DNA of 64,000 nucleotides from Primula veris. Its lineage: Eukaryota; Streptophyta; Magnoliopsida; Ericales; Primulaceae. Location: NCBI GenBank assembly GCA_963682055.1, contig OY821749.1, forward strand, positions 29,767,631-29,831,630, written 5' to 3'. Of this stretch, positions 22,854 through 36,296 are shown piece by piece. The position numbers and the translations under genes were made by a program. Numbering within the stretch: the stretch's first letter is position 1; every line of letters starts with the position of its first letter. The notes below the pieces were generated by a model that saw nothing but the letters and a program-made list of their open reading frames with translations, had not been told where the DNA came from and made no database searches.

Positions 22854-24757
22854 GTAATATATGTATGTGTGTGTGTGTGCGCTCGTGTTTTATATTATAA
22901 TGTTCTATAGATAAAAATTTACACTTATTAACTTTATTTTTTTCAAATGTCCAGGACCATCCGTGTATTTAGTAGAAACATCGATGTAAAAAATTGTAAG
23001 GATTTTGAAACTAGACTTTATTGTGGTTGGAAAGTTATGGACCGATATCGACTTGCTCCCTTTCAGCACCTGGCATTGGTGAAACCGTGAAGGACCTTCC
23101 CAATCGTAAGCTCAACACATCTCTTTTTATATATTGATATTACAGTTTGATGAATTAGGTTTTCTGGTTCCCAGACATGTTATTTACAGATGAATTTTAG
23201 CTATATCTGAAATTGTGTTTAGTGGCCTTGTTAAGCAACATCATGGACAACATATCTGAGTTTCAAGCTACCTATATGTATGAAATTGCTTTAATAAGTA
23301 GTAATATGCAGCAAAAATATTTATTTTCTATTACTTATTCATATAGTTTGTGGTCATTTCTGAATACAGCACATCTACTGAAATTTGACGAGTATTACTC
23401 AATTAGAAAGATACGGTCACATCTGAGAATGTATTTGATACATATTGATGCTTATGTTCATGTTCTGTTTATATTTCAAATATGTTGACAAACCATTTTT
23501 TTTTGCCATTAGCTTGGAATTTGATAAAAATTGTCACCAAAATCCCTCATCTCCATTTTCGGTAGGGATCATCCACTTTTTTTTTTACTGTATTCATCTC
23601 CTTTCTCGTGTCCGGGTCTGGATATTCATGATACATAAACCTAGTCTAATCTTCAATAACAGGATTTTCGGACAGTAATGCATGTATGATATATGTCTTT
23701 ATCGTTAATAATTTGTTATGAAGTTGAATTATTAGTTAGTTGAGTGGAGTTATTGCGGCCCTAGTTACAAACCATTCAAGGATGATTAAATTTGTAGTTT
23801 GCATTTGTTTGTTTATTAATATCAGTTTATATTAATACCCTGTATAAAATCGACAAAAGATCTTTCATCACAACTTCGATCCCCGCTCGTCTAGTCCTCT
23901 TGAAAGTTTCCTTGAATTCAACATAAGTTCGAGTCATGCTCATTGACTCCTTGAACCATCTTCGAATCATGATCAACCTTCTTGGTGTAAATTAGCGACA
24001 ATGGCTAAATCAGGATGAAAAATGCACTTGACGCAAACTAATTCAGTTCAATCAAGGCGCACAGTGACGCAAAACAAAAACTCCAAGTTGATATCCCTTT
24101 CACTTTCTTTTATCATATTGGTATCAAGTCCTACATATGTCTTCATCAATTTTGTCCAACTTATTTCATTCCAAAATTGTGTCCTTCCCCCACCTAAAAA
24201 TATGGCACACGGCTTGCATGAGATGAGGGAAAGCTAAAACATGTCAACATTGAAACAGAACTGATTTATTTCCTTGTTTAATAATAGTATTTAGTAAATA
24301 TGAGTGAAAGATCCCCTTGCTTTTAGTTTTTGCCATATTAATGAATAAAAAAGTGGGTTTTCCCACTTTTGAAGGGCATTAATATAAAATACATAAGTTA
24401 CCAACTTAAGTTGATTGTTAAATAATGATTTATGTCATGTGGATTGTTAGATACCTCTCCAAGTCCAAGACTAATTCACCAGAAAATTATAATTTCAGAG
24501 AAAGAATGCTATAATATCACAAGATATACAAAGATACATCGAAATATAAATCTTAGCCACCACTAATAATTATACTTAGCTATTTGGGTAGATAGGTTAA
24601 CAATATTTATACGTGTATTCCTTGTGGCTATGGTAATGTAGCCCATACTCCTGTTTGGTAAAAAAAGATATATATGATATGCTCGACTAATAAGAGCAAA
24701 TAATAGTGTGTGAATGTACCTTAAATTTAGGTTTTGTTCTTGCTTGTCATTGGTATC
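22854..24757. other. Upstream region of UGT-2, no gene recognised
   Basis: A (GT)n stretch lies at 22865-22880. A short exon-like piece ending TTCCCAATC/GTAAGC is at about 23070-23106. A perfect hairpin AAAAGTGGG-TTTT-CCCACTTTT lies at about 24347-24370. The open frames at 23213-23678 and 24022-24237 have no protein-like composition. Confidence 0.5.
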
Positions 24758-24766
24758 TATATATAA
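24758..24766 (+). promoter_or_regulatory. TATA box of UGT-2
   Basis: CTATATATAAG lies about 50 bases before the ATG at 24815, the usual distance for a plant core promoter with a short leader. Confidence 0.65.
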
Positions 24767-24814
24767 GTAAATATCCATAACATCATTTTTAGACGTAGGA
24801 GAGAAGCAGTCCAT

Positions 24815-26738
24815 ATGGATACAACAAAGATTAATCTCAAGGTTTTGATGCTACCATGGTTGGCCCATGGTCATGTTTCTCCTTACCTAGAGTTATCCAA
24901 AAGACTCATAGAGAATAACTTCTTTATTTACTTCTGTTCCACACCAATTATTCTAAATTCCATAAAGAAAAAACTCAACGAAAAACAATCTCTATCAATA
25001 CAACTAGTAGACATCCAGCTCCCATCATCACCGGAACTACCACCGGATCTTCATGTAACCAAAAATATCCCAAACCAACTCATATTCAAGTTGCAAGATG
25101 CCTTTGATTTGGCAGCCCCTTCATTCTCCCTCATTTTGAAAGCTCTAAAACCAAACTTGGTCATCTATGACGTTTTTCAGCCATGGGCAGCTGCCACGTC
25201 GTTATCTCATAACATCCCTGCCATTCCGTTTTTCATAACTGGAGCTGCCATGAATAGCCTTTGCTATCACATGATGCAACACCCTGAAAAGGATTTTCCA
25301 TTTGAGAAAATAACTTCGTCTTTTTTAAAAAACTACAAGTCTCGTTGGGGTGAAAGTTCTCCAGAGAGAATGAAAAAGGATGCAGCCATGTTTGTTGAAT
25401 CAGTGGGACTGGCTTGTGAGCTTATCTTGATCAAGAGCTTCGATGAACTCGAAGGGGAGTATTGTGATTATCTTTCTATAATTGCAGAAAAGAAGATTGT
25501 CCCAGTGGGACCGCTTGTCGAAAGCCTCGATGGAGATGGAGATGGAGATGAAAGTGATGGGATCATCGAATGGCTTGATAAGAAGGAACAAGACTCAACT
25601 GTGTTTGTTTCATTTGGGAGTGAGTGTTTTTTAAGTAAGGAAGAGATGGAGGAGTTTGCTCATGGACTGGAAATGAGCAGTGTAAATTTCTTATGGGCCA
25701 TCAGGTTAGCAAAATTTGTCTAGCAAAATTTTCACAAATATTTAATTTTAAAGTATTTAATAGTTAACATTCTACTTTTTCAGCAAGAAATTCCAGTATC
25801 TCTAAAAAAATCCAATTCAGAGGAGAAATTCCACTATCCTATTTTCACAGATCGAGGTGTATTTTTATTGCACTTTTTCTATAAGAAAATCAACTTTTTT
25901 AGGGACAAGATTATTGTTCATTGTTATTACTCCAGTAACTTTTTTTATTGCCATTAGGCTATTGGCCAGGCGATACCCGATCGAGAAACTTATATTTCTT
26001 ACTGGTATTAGCTATAAGTCGATAGAGAAACTGTAGTGCTGAAGCCTACATGGTAGTTCAGAAACCTTTTGACAGTAATAACTGTTTATTCTTTAGCTTT
26101 AGGGAGTAATGGACTAGTATGGCTTCATGTTTTGTTGTAACATAATACGTGAGAAAAGATTTTTATTATATAGCTGCAATTTAGATGGTTCAAAACAAAA
26201 CCAGGAGAAGCTTAACCTTTTAGTTTTTTTCTTTATGACTTATTATTAGAAAATATATATTTATTCTAATAATAGATTTCCTGGTGGAGAAGAAACTAAG
26301 ATGAATGAGGTGCTTCCCCAAGGGTTTTTCCAAAGGATTGAGAGAAAAGGAAAGGTTTTGGATGGTTGGGCTCCACAGAGGAGGATTTTAGCTCATTCGA
26401 GCATTGGTGGTTTTGTGAGTCACTGCGGGTGGAGTTCAGTTATGGAAAGCATGAAACTAGGAGTGCCAATAATAGCGGCACCAATGCATCTAGACCAACC
26501 AATCAATGCTCGGTTGATTGTAGAAATAGGTGTTGGTGTTGAGGTATATGTGGATGACCATGGGGAATTCAAAAGAGAAGAGATAGCGAAAGCGATTAGA
26601 AGGGTGATTGTGGAGAAAGATGGAGAGGAAGTGAAAACAAAAGCAAGAAATTTTAGTGATATGATGGGATTGAAAGAAGAGGAGGGGGTTGACAGGGTTG
26701 TCGGCGAGTTGTTGAGGCTTTGCAAACTTGAGAAATAA
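24815..26738 (+). CDS. UGT-2, UGT94/91-type glycosyltransferase
   Basis: Exons 24815-25704 and 26276-26738 with a 571-bp phase-2 intron encode 450 residues. Reading through the donor would give a stop soon after AIR, so the splice is required. Catalytic His20 sits in AHGHVSP and Asp119 in VIYDVFQPW. The PSPG box begins at W328 (WAPQRRILAHSSIGG) and ends with canonical DQ. The linker before WLDKK is a run of DG pairs encoded by repeated GGAGAT hexamers, longer and more regular than in the sister genes. UGT-3 faces it tail to tail about 720 bp away. Role: transfer of a sugar to a glycoside acceptor, which I cannot identify. Confidence 0.93.
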
Positions 26739-26822
26739 GTATATTTACTGGAAATTTTGCTCATTTTGTTGTAAATTGATGTGTATAATTGTCCTTCATT
26801 AGAAGGAAATGTTTATATTTGA

Positions 26823-26828
26823 AATAAA
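26823..26828 (+). terminator. Poly(A) signal of UGT-2
   Basis: AATAAA lies 85 bases after the stop codon. Confidence 0.6.
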
Positions 26829-27326
26829 GAATCACCATGTCCAAGTGTGATGAAATGCATAATAAATGTTGTCATCCTCGTTATTGAATGAACTTCTCCC
26901 TTTCCATTTTTTCTTTACACTGCAGCTTGAATTAAGTTTTTGTTTTTATAGGACTAACTTGGGTGAAGAAGTTAAGTAAATTACTCTCTGTATTACCATG
27001 GTAAAATTACAGACTACTCGGCGCCATCAGGATCGAACCAGTCATCTGTATCATGGTAGATTACAGTACCTTGAACATTTTATTTATTACAAATAAGTCA
27101 TTCGACTTACAAATGCCAGCACCATCCGTGTAAAGGTTTTATTTTACATCACTGGAAGAGATTGTTTAAGGTTAGTACAGACTCACATATTTAACAGAAA
27201 ACACCAAGTTTTACAATTGCAGAGTTGGTCCAATACCTTTTAGGAAAAAATCATGTTTAAAGGAAATATATTGTAACTGAGTAAGTTTACTGTAGTTGAG
27301 AAGTGAAAAAGAGAAGCCAAGATTAA
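26829..27326. other. Convergent spacer between UGT-2 and UGT-3
   Basis: No gene. A 16-bp stretch at 26994-27009 reads TACCATGGTA in its centre, a short palindrome. Both flanking genes end here. Confidence 0.5.
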
Positions 27327-27332
27327 TTTATT
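27327..27332 (-). terminator. Poly(A) signal of UGT-3
   Basis: TTTATT on the plus strand is AATAAA on the minus strand, about 125 bases after the UGT-3 stop. Confidence 0.55.
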
Positions 27333-27456
27333 CAAAAAGATGCAAGCAGAATGAAAAGGAAACAAAAATCACAAGATCATAACGGTGAATGGTGATAACA
27401 AACAACCTTACAAGCACAGATAAAAGGGGAGAAAGAAACCGACAATTTGATTTTCT

Positions 27457-29916
27457 CTATTTTGTCTGCTTACATATCCTTGTCAACTCCTTAACCACCA
27501 CATCCATCCTCTCCTCTTCTTTCAATTTCATAACTTCACTAAATTGTTTTGCTTTTACTCTCACAATCTCACCATCTTTATCCACCACAACCTTCCTTAT
27601 AGTCTTTGCTATCTCTTCTCCTTTCATAGCACCATTTTCCCCATCTCTCCAAACCTCTATACCAACACCAACATCTTCAACTAATCGAGCATTAAAAGGC
27701 TGGTCAAGGTGCATCGGCACGGCTATTATTGGGACTCCGATTCCCATGCTCTCCATTACCGAGCTCCATCCACAGTGAGTTATAAATCCTCCGATGCTTG
27801 GATGAGCTAGAATGTTCATTTGTGGTGCCCAACCTTGCCAGATCATTCCTTTCTTGCCTACCCTTTCTAGAAACCCTTTGGGTAACACATCATCAGCATT
27901 TGTCTCTTCCCCCGCAGGGAACCTGATAGGGGGAAACAATGTTAAAATACTAGCACGACAATGACTCAGTTTCGTCTCACCGTTTGGTAAGTTTATCATA
28001 TACAATATAAAAAAGTTTGGCCCGCAGTGGTTAAATGGCTGTGTAGTAATCCGATGTTCTGATTCATTATATCAAAAAAATATCAGGTATAAGTTAGGAT
28101 CCCTGTGCCAAGATGGTTATGTGTGTAGCACTGTCTTGTAAGAACTATGAAGCCTTCCTTTTTTTAAAAGACCAAACATACTTGATTTATACATTATACA
28201 TATTACTCCAAAAAGGGACAGATTAAATGTGTATACTCACAGGGCTTATATTTTTGTTAATTTTCTGATCTAGATAGTTTGTATCGCTTCGGATCACATT
28301 AGGAACTATTTAGTAATACATTTTCCATAAATTTGGATTAGATCTAACACAAACAACATATTTGAAAATTTGTTATGGTTCTATTTTCTTCCGAGTACAT
28401 GAGTTTCTCATGGTCGTTTTGGCTCTTGCATCTCACTCATGCTTTTCGAAAATTGCATCACTAAAACCATTTTAAAGGAATTGCTTGATTAAAACTGAAT
28501 ACAAACTATACATCCCCATAAAAGTGTCACTCACACAAGTGACAGGCCATTTCTGATGGAACTATTTCGAGATGAGTTTGATCAAATTCCAAAGTTGGGG
28601 AATAGAATCTTTTGAATTGTTGGGGAACTATATGGGGATGAGACTTAATTAATGGTTAAAAAAAAGGCGTGTTTTTAAGCTTTTTTATATTTTGAATCGA
28701 GCTATTATTGAGCTTCTTTATTTTTACTACGAAGCGCGTTTTTCAAGACAGTGTTAAATACTTCTACCTGATCAAAGGAGTACAAAATAGGCTTATTTGA
28801 CTGCCACTTCTAAGCAAATAAACTGGATCCGTTGGGCCAAAAGACAACCAGGAATCCACCTTAAAACTTCTAGTTTTGCTTGCTACTAACCATAAAACTA
28901 AGCTTCTAAGTGATCATCCAAAACTAATCTAGTTTTAAGTAAAAACAAATCTTTTCTAAGCTGAGCAAAGCACGGAGCTTAAATCTTCTACTCAAACAAT
29001 GCTTACATAGTTATCTTTACCTTAGTGCCCACAAGAAGTTAACATTGCTAATCTCCAACCCAAGAGCAACCTCATCAATCTCCTCCTTCGTCAAGAAAGT
29101 CTCACTCCCGAACGAAACAAACACAGTCGATCCCTCTTCATTTTTATCAAGCCATGTCAATATCTCATCCCCTCTTCCATCTGCGTCTCCACTCGGGCTC
29201 TCAAGGAGAGGTCCCAACGGGACAATTTTCTTTCCAGACAATTCTGAAAGAATATCAAAATACTCTCCTTCTAGCTCCTCAAAAGTTTTAACCAAAATAA
29301 TCTCATGAGACCGAGTCAATCCCTCGATTATACCACCACGGTCCCTTTTTTGCCTCTCTGGGGAACTAACTCCGCCACGAAAAGCGAAATTTTGGAAATA
29401 ACGAGGAGCAAAGTCGAAAGGAAATTGTTTTCCAGGGCGTGTCATCATGTGTAGAGCGAATGACATAATCGCTGCTCCAGATGTTACTAGTAGGACGGAT
29501 GGGATATTATGAGACAATGACGTGGAAGCAGCCCAGGGTTGGAACGAGTCGTAGATGACCAAGTCCGGTTTTGTTGATTCCAAGATGAGGGAGAAGGAAG
29601 GTGAAGCCATGTCCAAGGCATCCTTTAGCTTGGGTATGAGGTGAGTTGGGAGGTCTTTTGTGGTGTGGAGATGAGGCGGCAACTCCGGTGAAGGTGTGAG
29701 GTGAAGTTCTACTAGCTCTATTGAGTTAGGTTGAATTTTGTTTACTTTTTTGGCAAGGGAAGTTAGAATTATAGGTGTTGAACAAAAGTATATGAAAAAG
29801 TTTCTATCAATGAGCCTTTTTGATAGTTCTAAGAAAGGGGAAACATGGCCATGGGCTAACCATGGAAACATAAGAACTTTGAGCTTTGTGTTTGTGTTTA
29901 TGTTTATAATATCCAT
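27457..29916 (-). CDS. UGT-3, UGT94/91-type glycosyltransferase
   Basis: On the minus strand exon 1 is 29916-29021 and exon 2 is 27922-27457. The phase-2 intron of about 1.1 kb lies at the same codon as in the sisters. They encode 453 residues. The N-terminus is slightly longer, with an NTNTK stretch, which moves the catalytic pair to His24 and Asp123. The PSPG box begins at W330, with THCGWSS and a final DQ. The linker reads SGDADGRGD. It is the only complete copy on the minus strand. It has the widest N-terminal difference from the other three and is probably an older duplicate. Substrate unknown. Confidence 0.93.
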
Positions 29917-29969
29917 GATATTAATCTCTCTTTTCCCAATCAGAGTGTTTGAAATGAAAAATGTTTACA

Positions 29970-29977
29970 GATTATAG
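29970..29977 (-). promoter_or_regulatory. Possible TATA box of UGT-3
   Basis: On the minus strand CCTATAATC lies about 55 bases before the ATG. Confidence 0.4.
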
Positions 29978-30249
29978 GTGTTAAATGGCAACAAACTGTG
30001 TAGTCAAATATTTCTCTCTCTCGTTTTAGGATTTTAGAAAAAACAGTACTGCTTGTTAATTACTCCGTATTTAATTAACTAGAAGTCAGATAAAAAATAC
30101 TCATTACCTACCTCCTGACAAAAAAGTACTATCAAAAAGTTAGTATTTCATCTAATTAACAAGAAGTCAGATCAAAATTCTCAACCATTCGCACACGTGT
30201 GTACGTGACTAAGTATATCAATTACATTTAATTATTCATACCAAATTTA

Positions 30250-30415
30250 CGTTGAATTTTTGTCGAAATGATTTTTTTTAAATCTAATTATAAAATTTAA
30301 CATTTAAACTATATGATAAACTTTTAAAAAAATTCATTCCGACAATTTTAATACAAGTTATTGACCGGTTAAAATTACACATAATTTCGTAATGAACGAT
30401 TAAATAGGAACACAA
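30250..30415. mobile_element. Stowaway-like MITE fragment
   Basis: TTATTGACCGGTTAAAATTA, ACACATAATTTCGTAATG and AACGATTAAATAGGAAC match the right arm of the MITEs at 18396 and 41758. The left arm has decayed. Confidence 0.5.
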
Positions 30416-30480
30416 TGAATATTATATTTTCCAAATTTCAAGAACCAAAAGTCTAAGCAATTGCAGATTCGTTCCACGTT

Positions 30481-30666
30481 CTATAAAATAATGTGATTTA
30501 GTGAGATTTAAAAACTGTCACAAGTCTGTCACTAATTTAAAAAGTTGTCACAAATCTGTCGTAAATTTGTTAAACTGTCACAAAACCGTCAAAAAAACTA
30601 TCGCTAATAAGCTCGTAACAAAAAATATTATCACTAATACCGTCGCTATTTGAATATTTTTTTATA
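30481..30666 (-). mobile_element. CACTA-type MITE, decayed copy
   Basis: This is the reverse complement of the family at 38530 and 39106: TTTAGTGAGA, repeated GTCACAA, ACCGTCGCTATTTGAATATT. Both ends are mutated. Confidence 0.65.
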
Positions 30667-30965
30667 TGGACGTATATATCAATACAAAGAGACAAGCTTT
30701 TGGTCTTTGGAGTAAAAAGTTGTATAAAAATTGCACTTATCCCTAATTTCAGCTTGTATTGTACTAAATGTGTTATACTAGTTTGAACCGTGACATACAT
30801 GCACACGTATAAATACATACTTATATACTTACTTTAGTTTTACATACTGTTTATGCTATTCTGACCGAAATTTATTTAGGCAATTGCAATGCCTTGATCG
30901 ATTTGGTTCATAGGTAGTAATCTAAACATAAAAGTAAGAAAGCACACAAATAAATGAAGCTTATT
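30667..30965. other. Short intergenic stretch, nothing recognised
   Basis: AT-rich, no coding or element signal. Confidence 0.5.
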
Positions 30966-32344
30966 CACTACAAGAAAAAAGCCAGTTAGCAACAAATTTT
31001 TTTAAGGAATTAATTTATGTTGCTATATAGCAACGAAACACCAACAAAATAGCAATATAAAAGTTCATAAACATTTAGCAACATAATTGCCTACAAAAAA
31101 TGAAAGAATAGTTAGCAACAACAAAAAATGTTACTAAAATAGTTGCTGATTTTTTCATGTTAAGTTAGCAACAAAAATACCAATAAATTGTAACACACAA
31201 AGGCCGAAATTTTTTGCAACATACATTTTTGTTACTATGAGTGAATTTGAAATTCTAGGAACATAGCACTACAAGAAAATGACCATATACCAACTAAAAA
31301 CTCTAACTTATTTGGTAGTTAGTAAATACCAATTTCTGATTATTTCAAAAAAATCGAAAAAATACAATACCGAGAGATCGGTGAAATTTTTCTAGCAAAA
31401 GGTTAAACCAATTTAAATGGTAAAAAGACTTTTCTCAGACTAGATAAGAATCTTATTATCTTTCATATACGTGTATCATTTCCCATCGCTCTCAATTTAT
31501 TTCAATTTGAAAAATTAAACCAATCAAAAGACTTTTCGACTATATAGACATCTTATTATCTTTTCTATAGATCACTTACCTTCCCTCTCAATCTATTTCA
31601 AATTCACAACTCTTAAAACTCATTTGAATACTGATATTCAAACACATGGTAAATTAACAAGATAATAGTTTAAGTTAAATCCAAACATTATTATACTACA
31701 CATACATTAATTCATATTAGCTTATACTTAACTGATTCTACTAATTGTATTCATATAATTCAAGTTAGAAGAAGTTGTAGTGAGTAATTTTATTTCATAT
31801 TTTGTTATAAAAAGAAATTTATAAGCTCATTTGTTTCTTCGACTTGAGGGGAAGTCAATTTCGTTAATTGGCTCTTAGACGTGTATACATGCACTTGTAT
31901 CGAGACGAGAAATCTCGGATTGAGGGGGAACAAATCGTTTAGATGAACTCGGTTTGGAAGAGTTGTAATCTTGGATTACATATTATAATGATAATATTCG
32001 GTTAAATAATTCCTAGGATAGGACTAGACTTTAAGTTGAAAATATATATGTCGTGGTGTCGTTTTCCTTCCCCAAATTATATCAAATGAAAGCCAATTTT
32101 AAAATAAAATTATATTTGGAAATGAGGGTAAAAGGGTCATATTTATGTTCTCTAATGGTTTAAATCAGTCAATATTTCATTAACAAGGACCAATGAATAA
32201 GCAATTAAAAGTTTGAAAGCAAAATAAAGTGTACTAAAATGAAACATAATAAAGGAATTGGATTTATTAGAAACATCTAAAACTACATAGGTCAGCAAAC
32301 TGATAGGGTTAGAAGTTTAAAACAATCTCATATTTAGAGAGCAG

Positions 32345-33960
32345 GGAGAGAGAGAAAGAGAACAAGCCGCCGCCACCCTCCTTTCACAATCTCCTTCACC
32401 GCCGACTCAAGGTATATCATCATTTCTCTCTCTTCCCCATGGTTTCTCTCTCTCTGGATTTATTTGTTTGAAGTTTTTTGCTTTACTTTTTCGTATAAAT
32501 AACTCGGAATCTCTTCGTTACATCTGATAATTGAGGTTTTGGTATAAAATAATTTCGAAATTAGGGTTTGGAACTTTTAAATGAGCGTGTGTTTGGACTG
32601 AGATCATTGACTCTTGAAAATTGTTCATTTATTGCATATAAGTTGTTTAATGATTTGTCGATGAGAATTATTGAGTTGCTATTTGTGCTAAAATTTCGAG
32701 TTTGTATTAATGGACATTTATTATTTTGTATCAAGTCTTGTTAACCTTTTTTGCAAATTTTTGAACAAATAAGTTGGATTTTTTTTTTAGTTTGTGAAAT
32801 TATGATTTTAAAGTTCTAACTTTTTATGGCCTTAAGTAAAAATATAAGCTGGTTAGGCACAAGTTTTCAGAAAGAAAGTTAAGGCAAAAAAATCCAGTTT
32901 AAACTCATGTAATTTAACTATGAACATGTGTTTCGAAAGAGGGCATTCATATTGGTCCTTATACACTTATGTATAAGGCTTTGCTGTGTGACAGGGAGAA
33001 ATAAAAGTGTTCAAAGGGTGAAATAATACTTTACTTTTATATATGTATATATACATAAATTTGATACTTCAATTTCAGGTGTATTTCATCAAAAGTTAAA
33101 GAGTGTTGAGGTAAGTTACTGGAAATGCTTTTTGTATACCTCTGGAAAAATATTGAATTTGTTTGGATTTTTTTGGATTCTTTGATGGCTGTAGGTTTAA
33201 GCGACACTCATTTGCATATAAGAAAATAAACTCCGCTACACTAGGAACTCATTTGATCTATGTTCATTTTATTTTTAACTCTATAAGATCATTTAGTTTG
33301 TAATACATTGCATACTCCTAACATTATATACTTTTTAAATTTGTATTGAGACTTTTCAAATAGTGTTTTCTATTGATCATACATCAAATCCGAATTTTTC
33401 GATTTGAGTTTTCCATACATTTTTCACAGCCAACCTTTCCTGCTTAAGTTATTTTATTTACAAAACTTTTTCTGTAGGTATGCCAATGCAAAATTAAGTT
33501 GCTACAAGCTGGTATAATGGTAAGGGGTTAAGTTTCTTTTCTTATAGATGATTTTATAGATGTGGAATGTAGAAGCTATTAATTATTCAGAATCTGAATG
33601 TGTTAAAAGATTTGCTGATATAAAAGATTTGCTGATATCCCGTTCCATTTAATACGTGTTTATTGCTACAAATAATACTTTATATTCTCACATCGATATC
33701 TTTATTTGGTAGTTTTTTTACAGAGTGCTTGCTAGACAGGATTGAAATGATGTTTCAATCGAACTTCTTGCTCTTGCAGATGAGGTCATACTTATTTTTT
33801 GGTTTTTTTTAGCTAATTTCTTATTTATGTGCTAATTTATTCCTGTTTTTTGTTTTAACATTGTTTGGCATATACCAACATTATATATCTTCTCATATTT
33901 CAGGTAGCCAGCAGCTTGGGATATACTTTGGAGTAAATCTATCAAACTTTACACTGTAAA
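32345..33960 (+). other. Exon/intron-like, apparently noncoding transcription unit inside the CACTA element
   Basis: A GAGA-rich leader with GCCGCCGCCACC ends CTCAAG/GTATAT near 32411. It is followed by splice-like steps: TTTCAG/GTGTATTT ... GTTGAG/GTAAGT (33079-33116), CTGTAG/GTATGCC (about 33478), TTGCAG/ATGAGG (about 33780) and TTTCAG/GTAGCC (about 33903). The candidate exons are short and carry no long open frame. It looks like a captured 5' leader or a noncoding RNA gene. This is inference only. Confidence 0.35.
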
Positions 33961-33999
33961 CCCATCTTGGGATATACTTTGGAGTAAATCTATCAAACT
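33909..33999. repeat. Short tandem duplication in the CACTA interior
   Basis: CTTGGGATATACTTTGGAGT with the following AAATCTATCAAACTT occurs twice, about 53 bp apart. Confidence 0.7.
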
Positions 34000-35787
34000 T
34001 ATGGCTAATTATTATCCTAAATTTAGTTCAAATTTTGTAATTATTGAATTTTCATTAAAAAAAACTTATGTTTGAAAATTACATTGGTTGTGCTCACGAG
34101 CGGTTATTTATATGCAGATGGGCGTCATACATTTTCGTGGTGCAATGGATCTTAGTAGATTAATCACCCCCAGATTTGATGGTCATAGATGAGTCGTCCG
34201 GTGATCCAATAGTCATGGTTCTTGTTATGTGAGAAATCTTCTTCTTGTTTCTATTAAACGTGCGCAATCTCCAACACCAATTAAAACATGGCTTGGGTCC
34301 AAACAGATGTGCGATGAAATTTGTTTAGGCTTACAATTTACAGGTTCAATTTATGTTCTGGACTTCCACTCTGTGCTTTGAAGGTGTTCGATTAAATTAA
34401 TCAAATAAAAAATTACTCATATACACTCTTCTTACTGCTTTTCTTCTTATTCTTCTTCTTCTTCTTCTTCTTTTCACAGTTTTGCATTATGGAAGGTTAG
34501 TAACTTTAAAGATCTTCCCACTACCCAGTTCCACGATTGGCCCGGGTTGCTCGGCTCCACCCATTCTTTTCCATGGTCAATTTTCATGAACCTATTATTA
34601 TCCTTTTCTTCGGTACACATAAGCTATACTTATATATTATATAGTTGCTGAATTACATGTTTTTTCATGTTTTGGAACAGCTTAAATTCTGACATGTTAG
34701 TAGATTAAAATAAAGGTTAAGAGTTTATAAATAATTTCTCCCGGTTATCATTTTTTTCCCATGTAAACACATACCAAAATAACTAGAATTGAACATACTT
34801 ATATGAAAGTGACAACATCTATTTAGAATACGTTGTTGCACCGTTAACTTCCCACTCTTCACTAGTTAGTACTTAGTTAATGAAAAGAAAGTACTTAATT
34901 GTATATGTGGTTGTTTATAATTATTCATGTTCTGTTGTTGTGCGAGGACGTTCATAAAATTGAATAGAACCGAATAGGGTATGCTTGAACCTACTTTTAA
35001 AAGAATTTCGGGATATAACACCACAACAGAAACCCATTGAATACTTAAAAGAAGTTCAAAAGAGAACAGTTGGTCTACACATACTTATGATTTTAAGTTC
35101 TCTTGTTTCTTCTCTCTGTATTCATTTTATTAGTATTGTCTGTTAACTTTTAAGACCAAGATTCGACGGTGTGGCAACCCGGCTACACATTTGCGGATAT
35201 GAAACCTCTTGACTACGTGATGTATATATATGCTTCATCATTATAGGTTGAATGTAGTTTCTATAATTTACTCATATCTTAGCCAGATTTGTGGGGCATC
35301 ACATGGACACGTAATTAATTTTTGTCAATGTGGCAGACTGCTGTCACTGTTTGATTTGGGCAAAGACGCGGAATTGAGAAAAGAGAAAACTCGAAATACC
35401 GAGTGACGAAAAAGAGCGTGGAGATAATAGATGGCTTTGTTTATCTCCAATCTGAGGTGGAATTTCAGTTTGTTTATTTTACAAGTTTATCCCTACTCTA
35501 AGTTTCTTACCTTGTACAACTACTTCAAAAAAAGTCCTAGATTAGTCTCTGATCAATAACTTACTGATGATCTACTTTAGATGCTCCTCGTACCGATATT
35601 AGGTTATGACAAAGTTACATGTATGCAGATGTTGGATAGGCGTATTAGAACACTGACTTTTGGTTTTGGGATGGCGGAGATTATGCTACAATGTAATTTG
35701 ATTTGTAATATTTTGTATCATGTGTAATGAAAATGATGTTCTGTACTGATTGGTTTTTGTTTGACTATTAGATATATAAATGTAATA

Positions 35788-35792
<5 letters not shown>

Positions 35793-35823
<31 letters not shown>
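35793..35823. repeat. (AT)n microsatellite
   Basis: Simple TA run inside the CACTA element. Confidence 0.9.
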
Positions 35824-35826
<3 letters not shown>

Positions 35827-36296
35827 CTATTATATTTAAATGAGTGTATTAGATTTCTAACAATTAGCAACATATTTTTCTTACACCAAAAGAATGTAGC
35901 AACATATTAGTAACAGATAAGCATCACATTATAAACTTTTTAAAAAATAAAATAAAGAAATAGCAACACAATACCGACATGTGTAGCTACAAGTAGTTAT
36001 ATAATAAAATAATCTAGCTCAAAATTGTAACTGATTTGCAACAATATGTATGTGTTACAGATGTGTTGCAAAATGTGTTGCACTATACATACAAGTGGCA
36101 ACAGAATAAACTTGTTACAATTATGTTGCTGACTGGAATTAGTAACAACATAAATGTTACTAAAAATCAGCCACAAGCCAAACAGTATCATAGTAGTTTA
36201 TGTTGCTAATCTGTTGCCGATCACCGATCAGCAACAGAATTGCTCAAATACAAACAGAATATTCTGTTGCCAACTGTCAATTTTCTTGTAGTGATT

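Larger units (their letters stand above)
30966..36293. mobile_element. 5.3-kb CACTA element
   Basis: It starts CACTACAAGAAAAAAGCC and ends TTTTCTTGTAGTG, flanked by ATT on both sides (30963-30965 and 36294-36296), the 3-bp target duplication of CACTA elements. The first 300 and last 400 bases are full of AGCAAC/GTTGCT motifs, the expected subterminal repeats. No transposase reading frame remains, so it is non-autonomous. Its centre carries an exon-like series (32345-33960). A second CACTA left end (CACTACAAGAAAATGACC) sits inside at 31267 without a partner. Confidence 0.9.

Noticed and set aside
27389..27778. Plus-strand open frame opposite UGT-3 exon 2
   Set aside because: Shadow of the conserved minus-strand coding sequence. 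Similar shadows occur opposite the other UGT exons.
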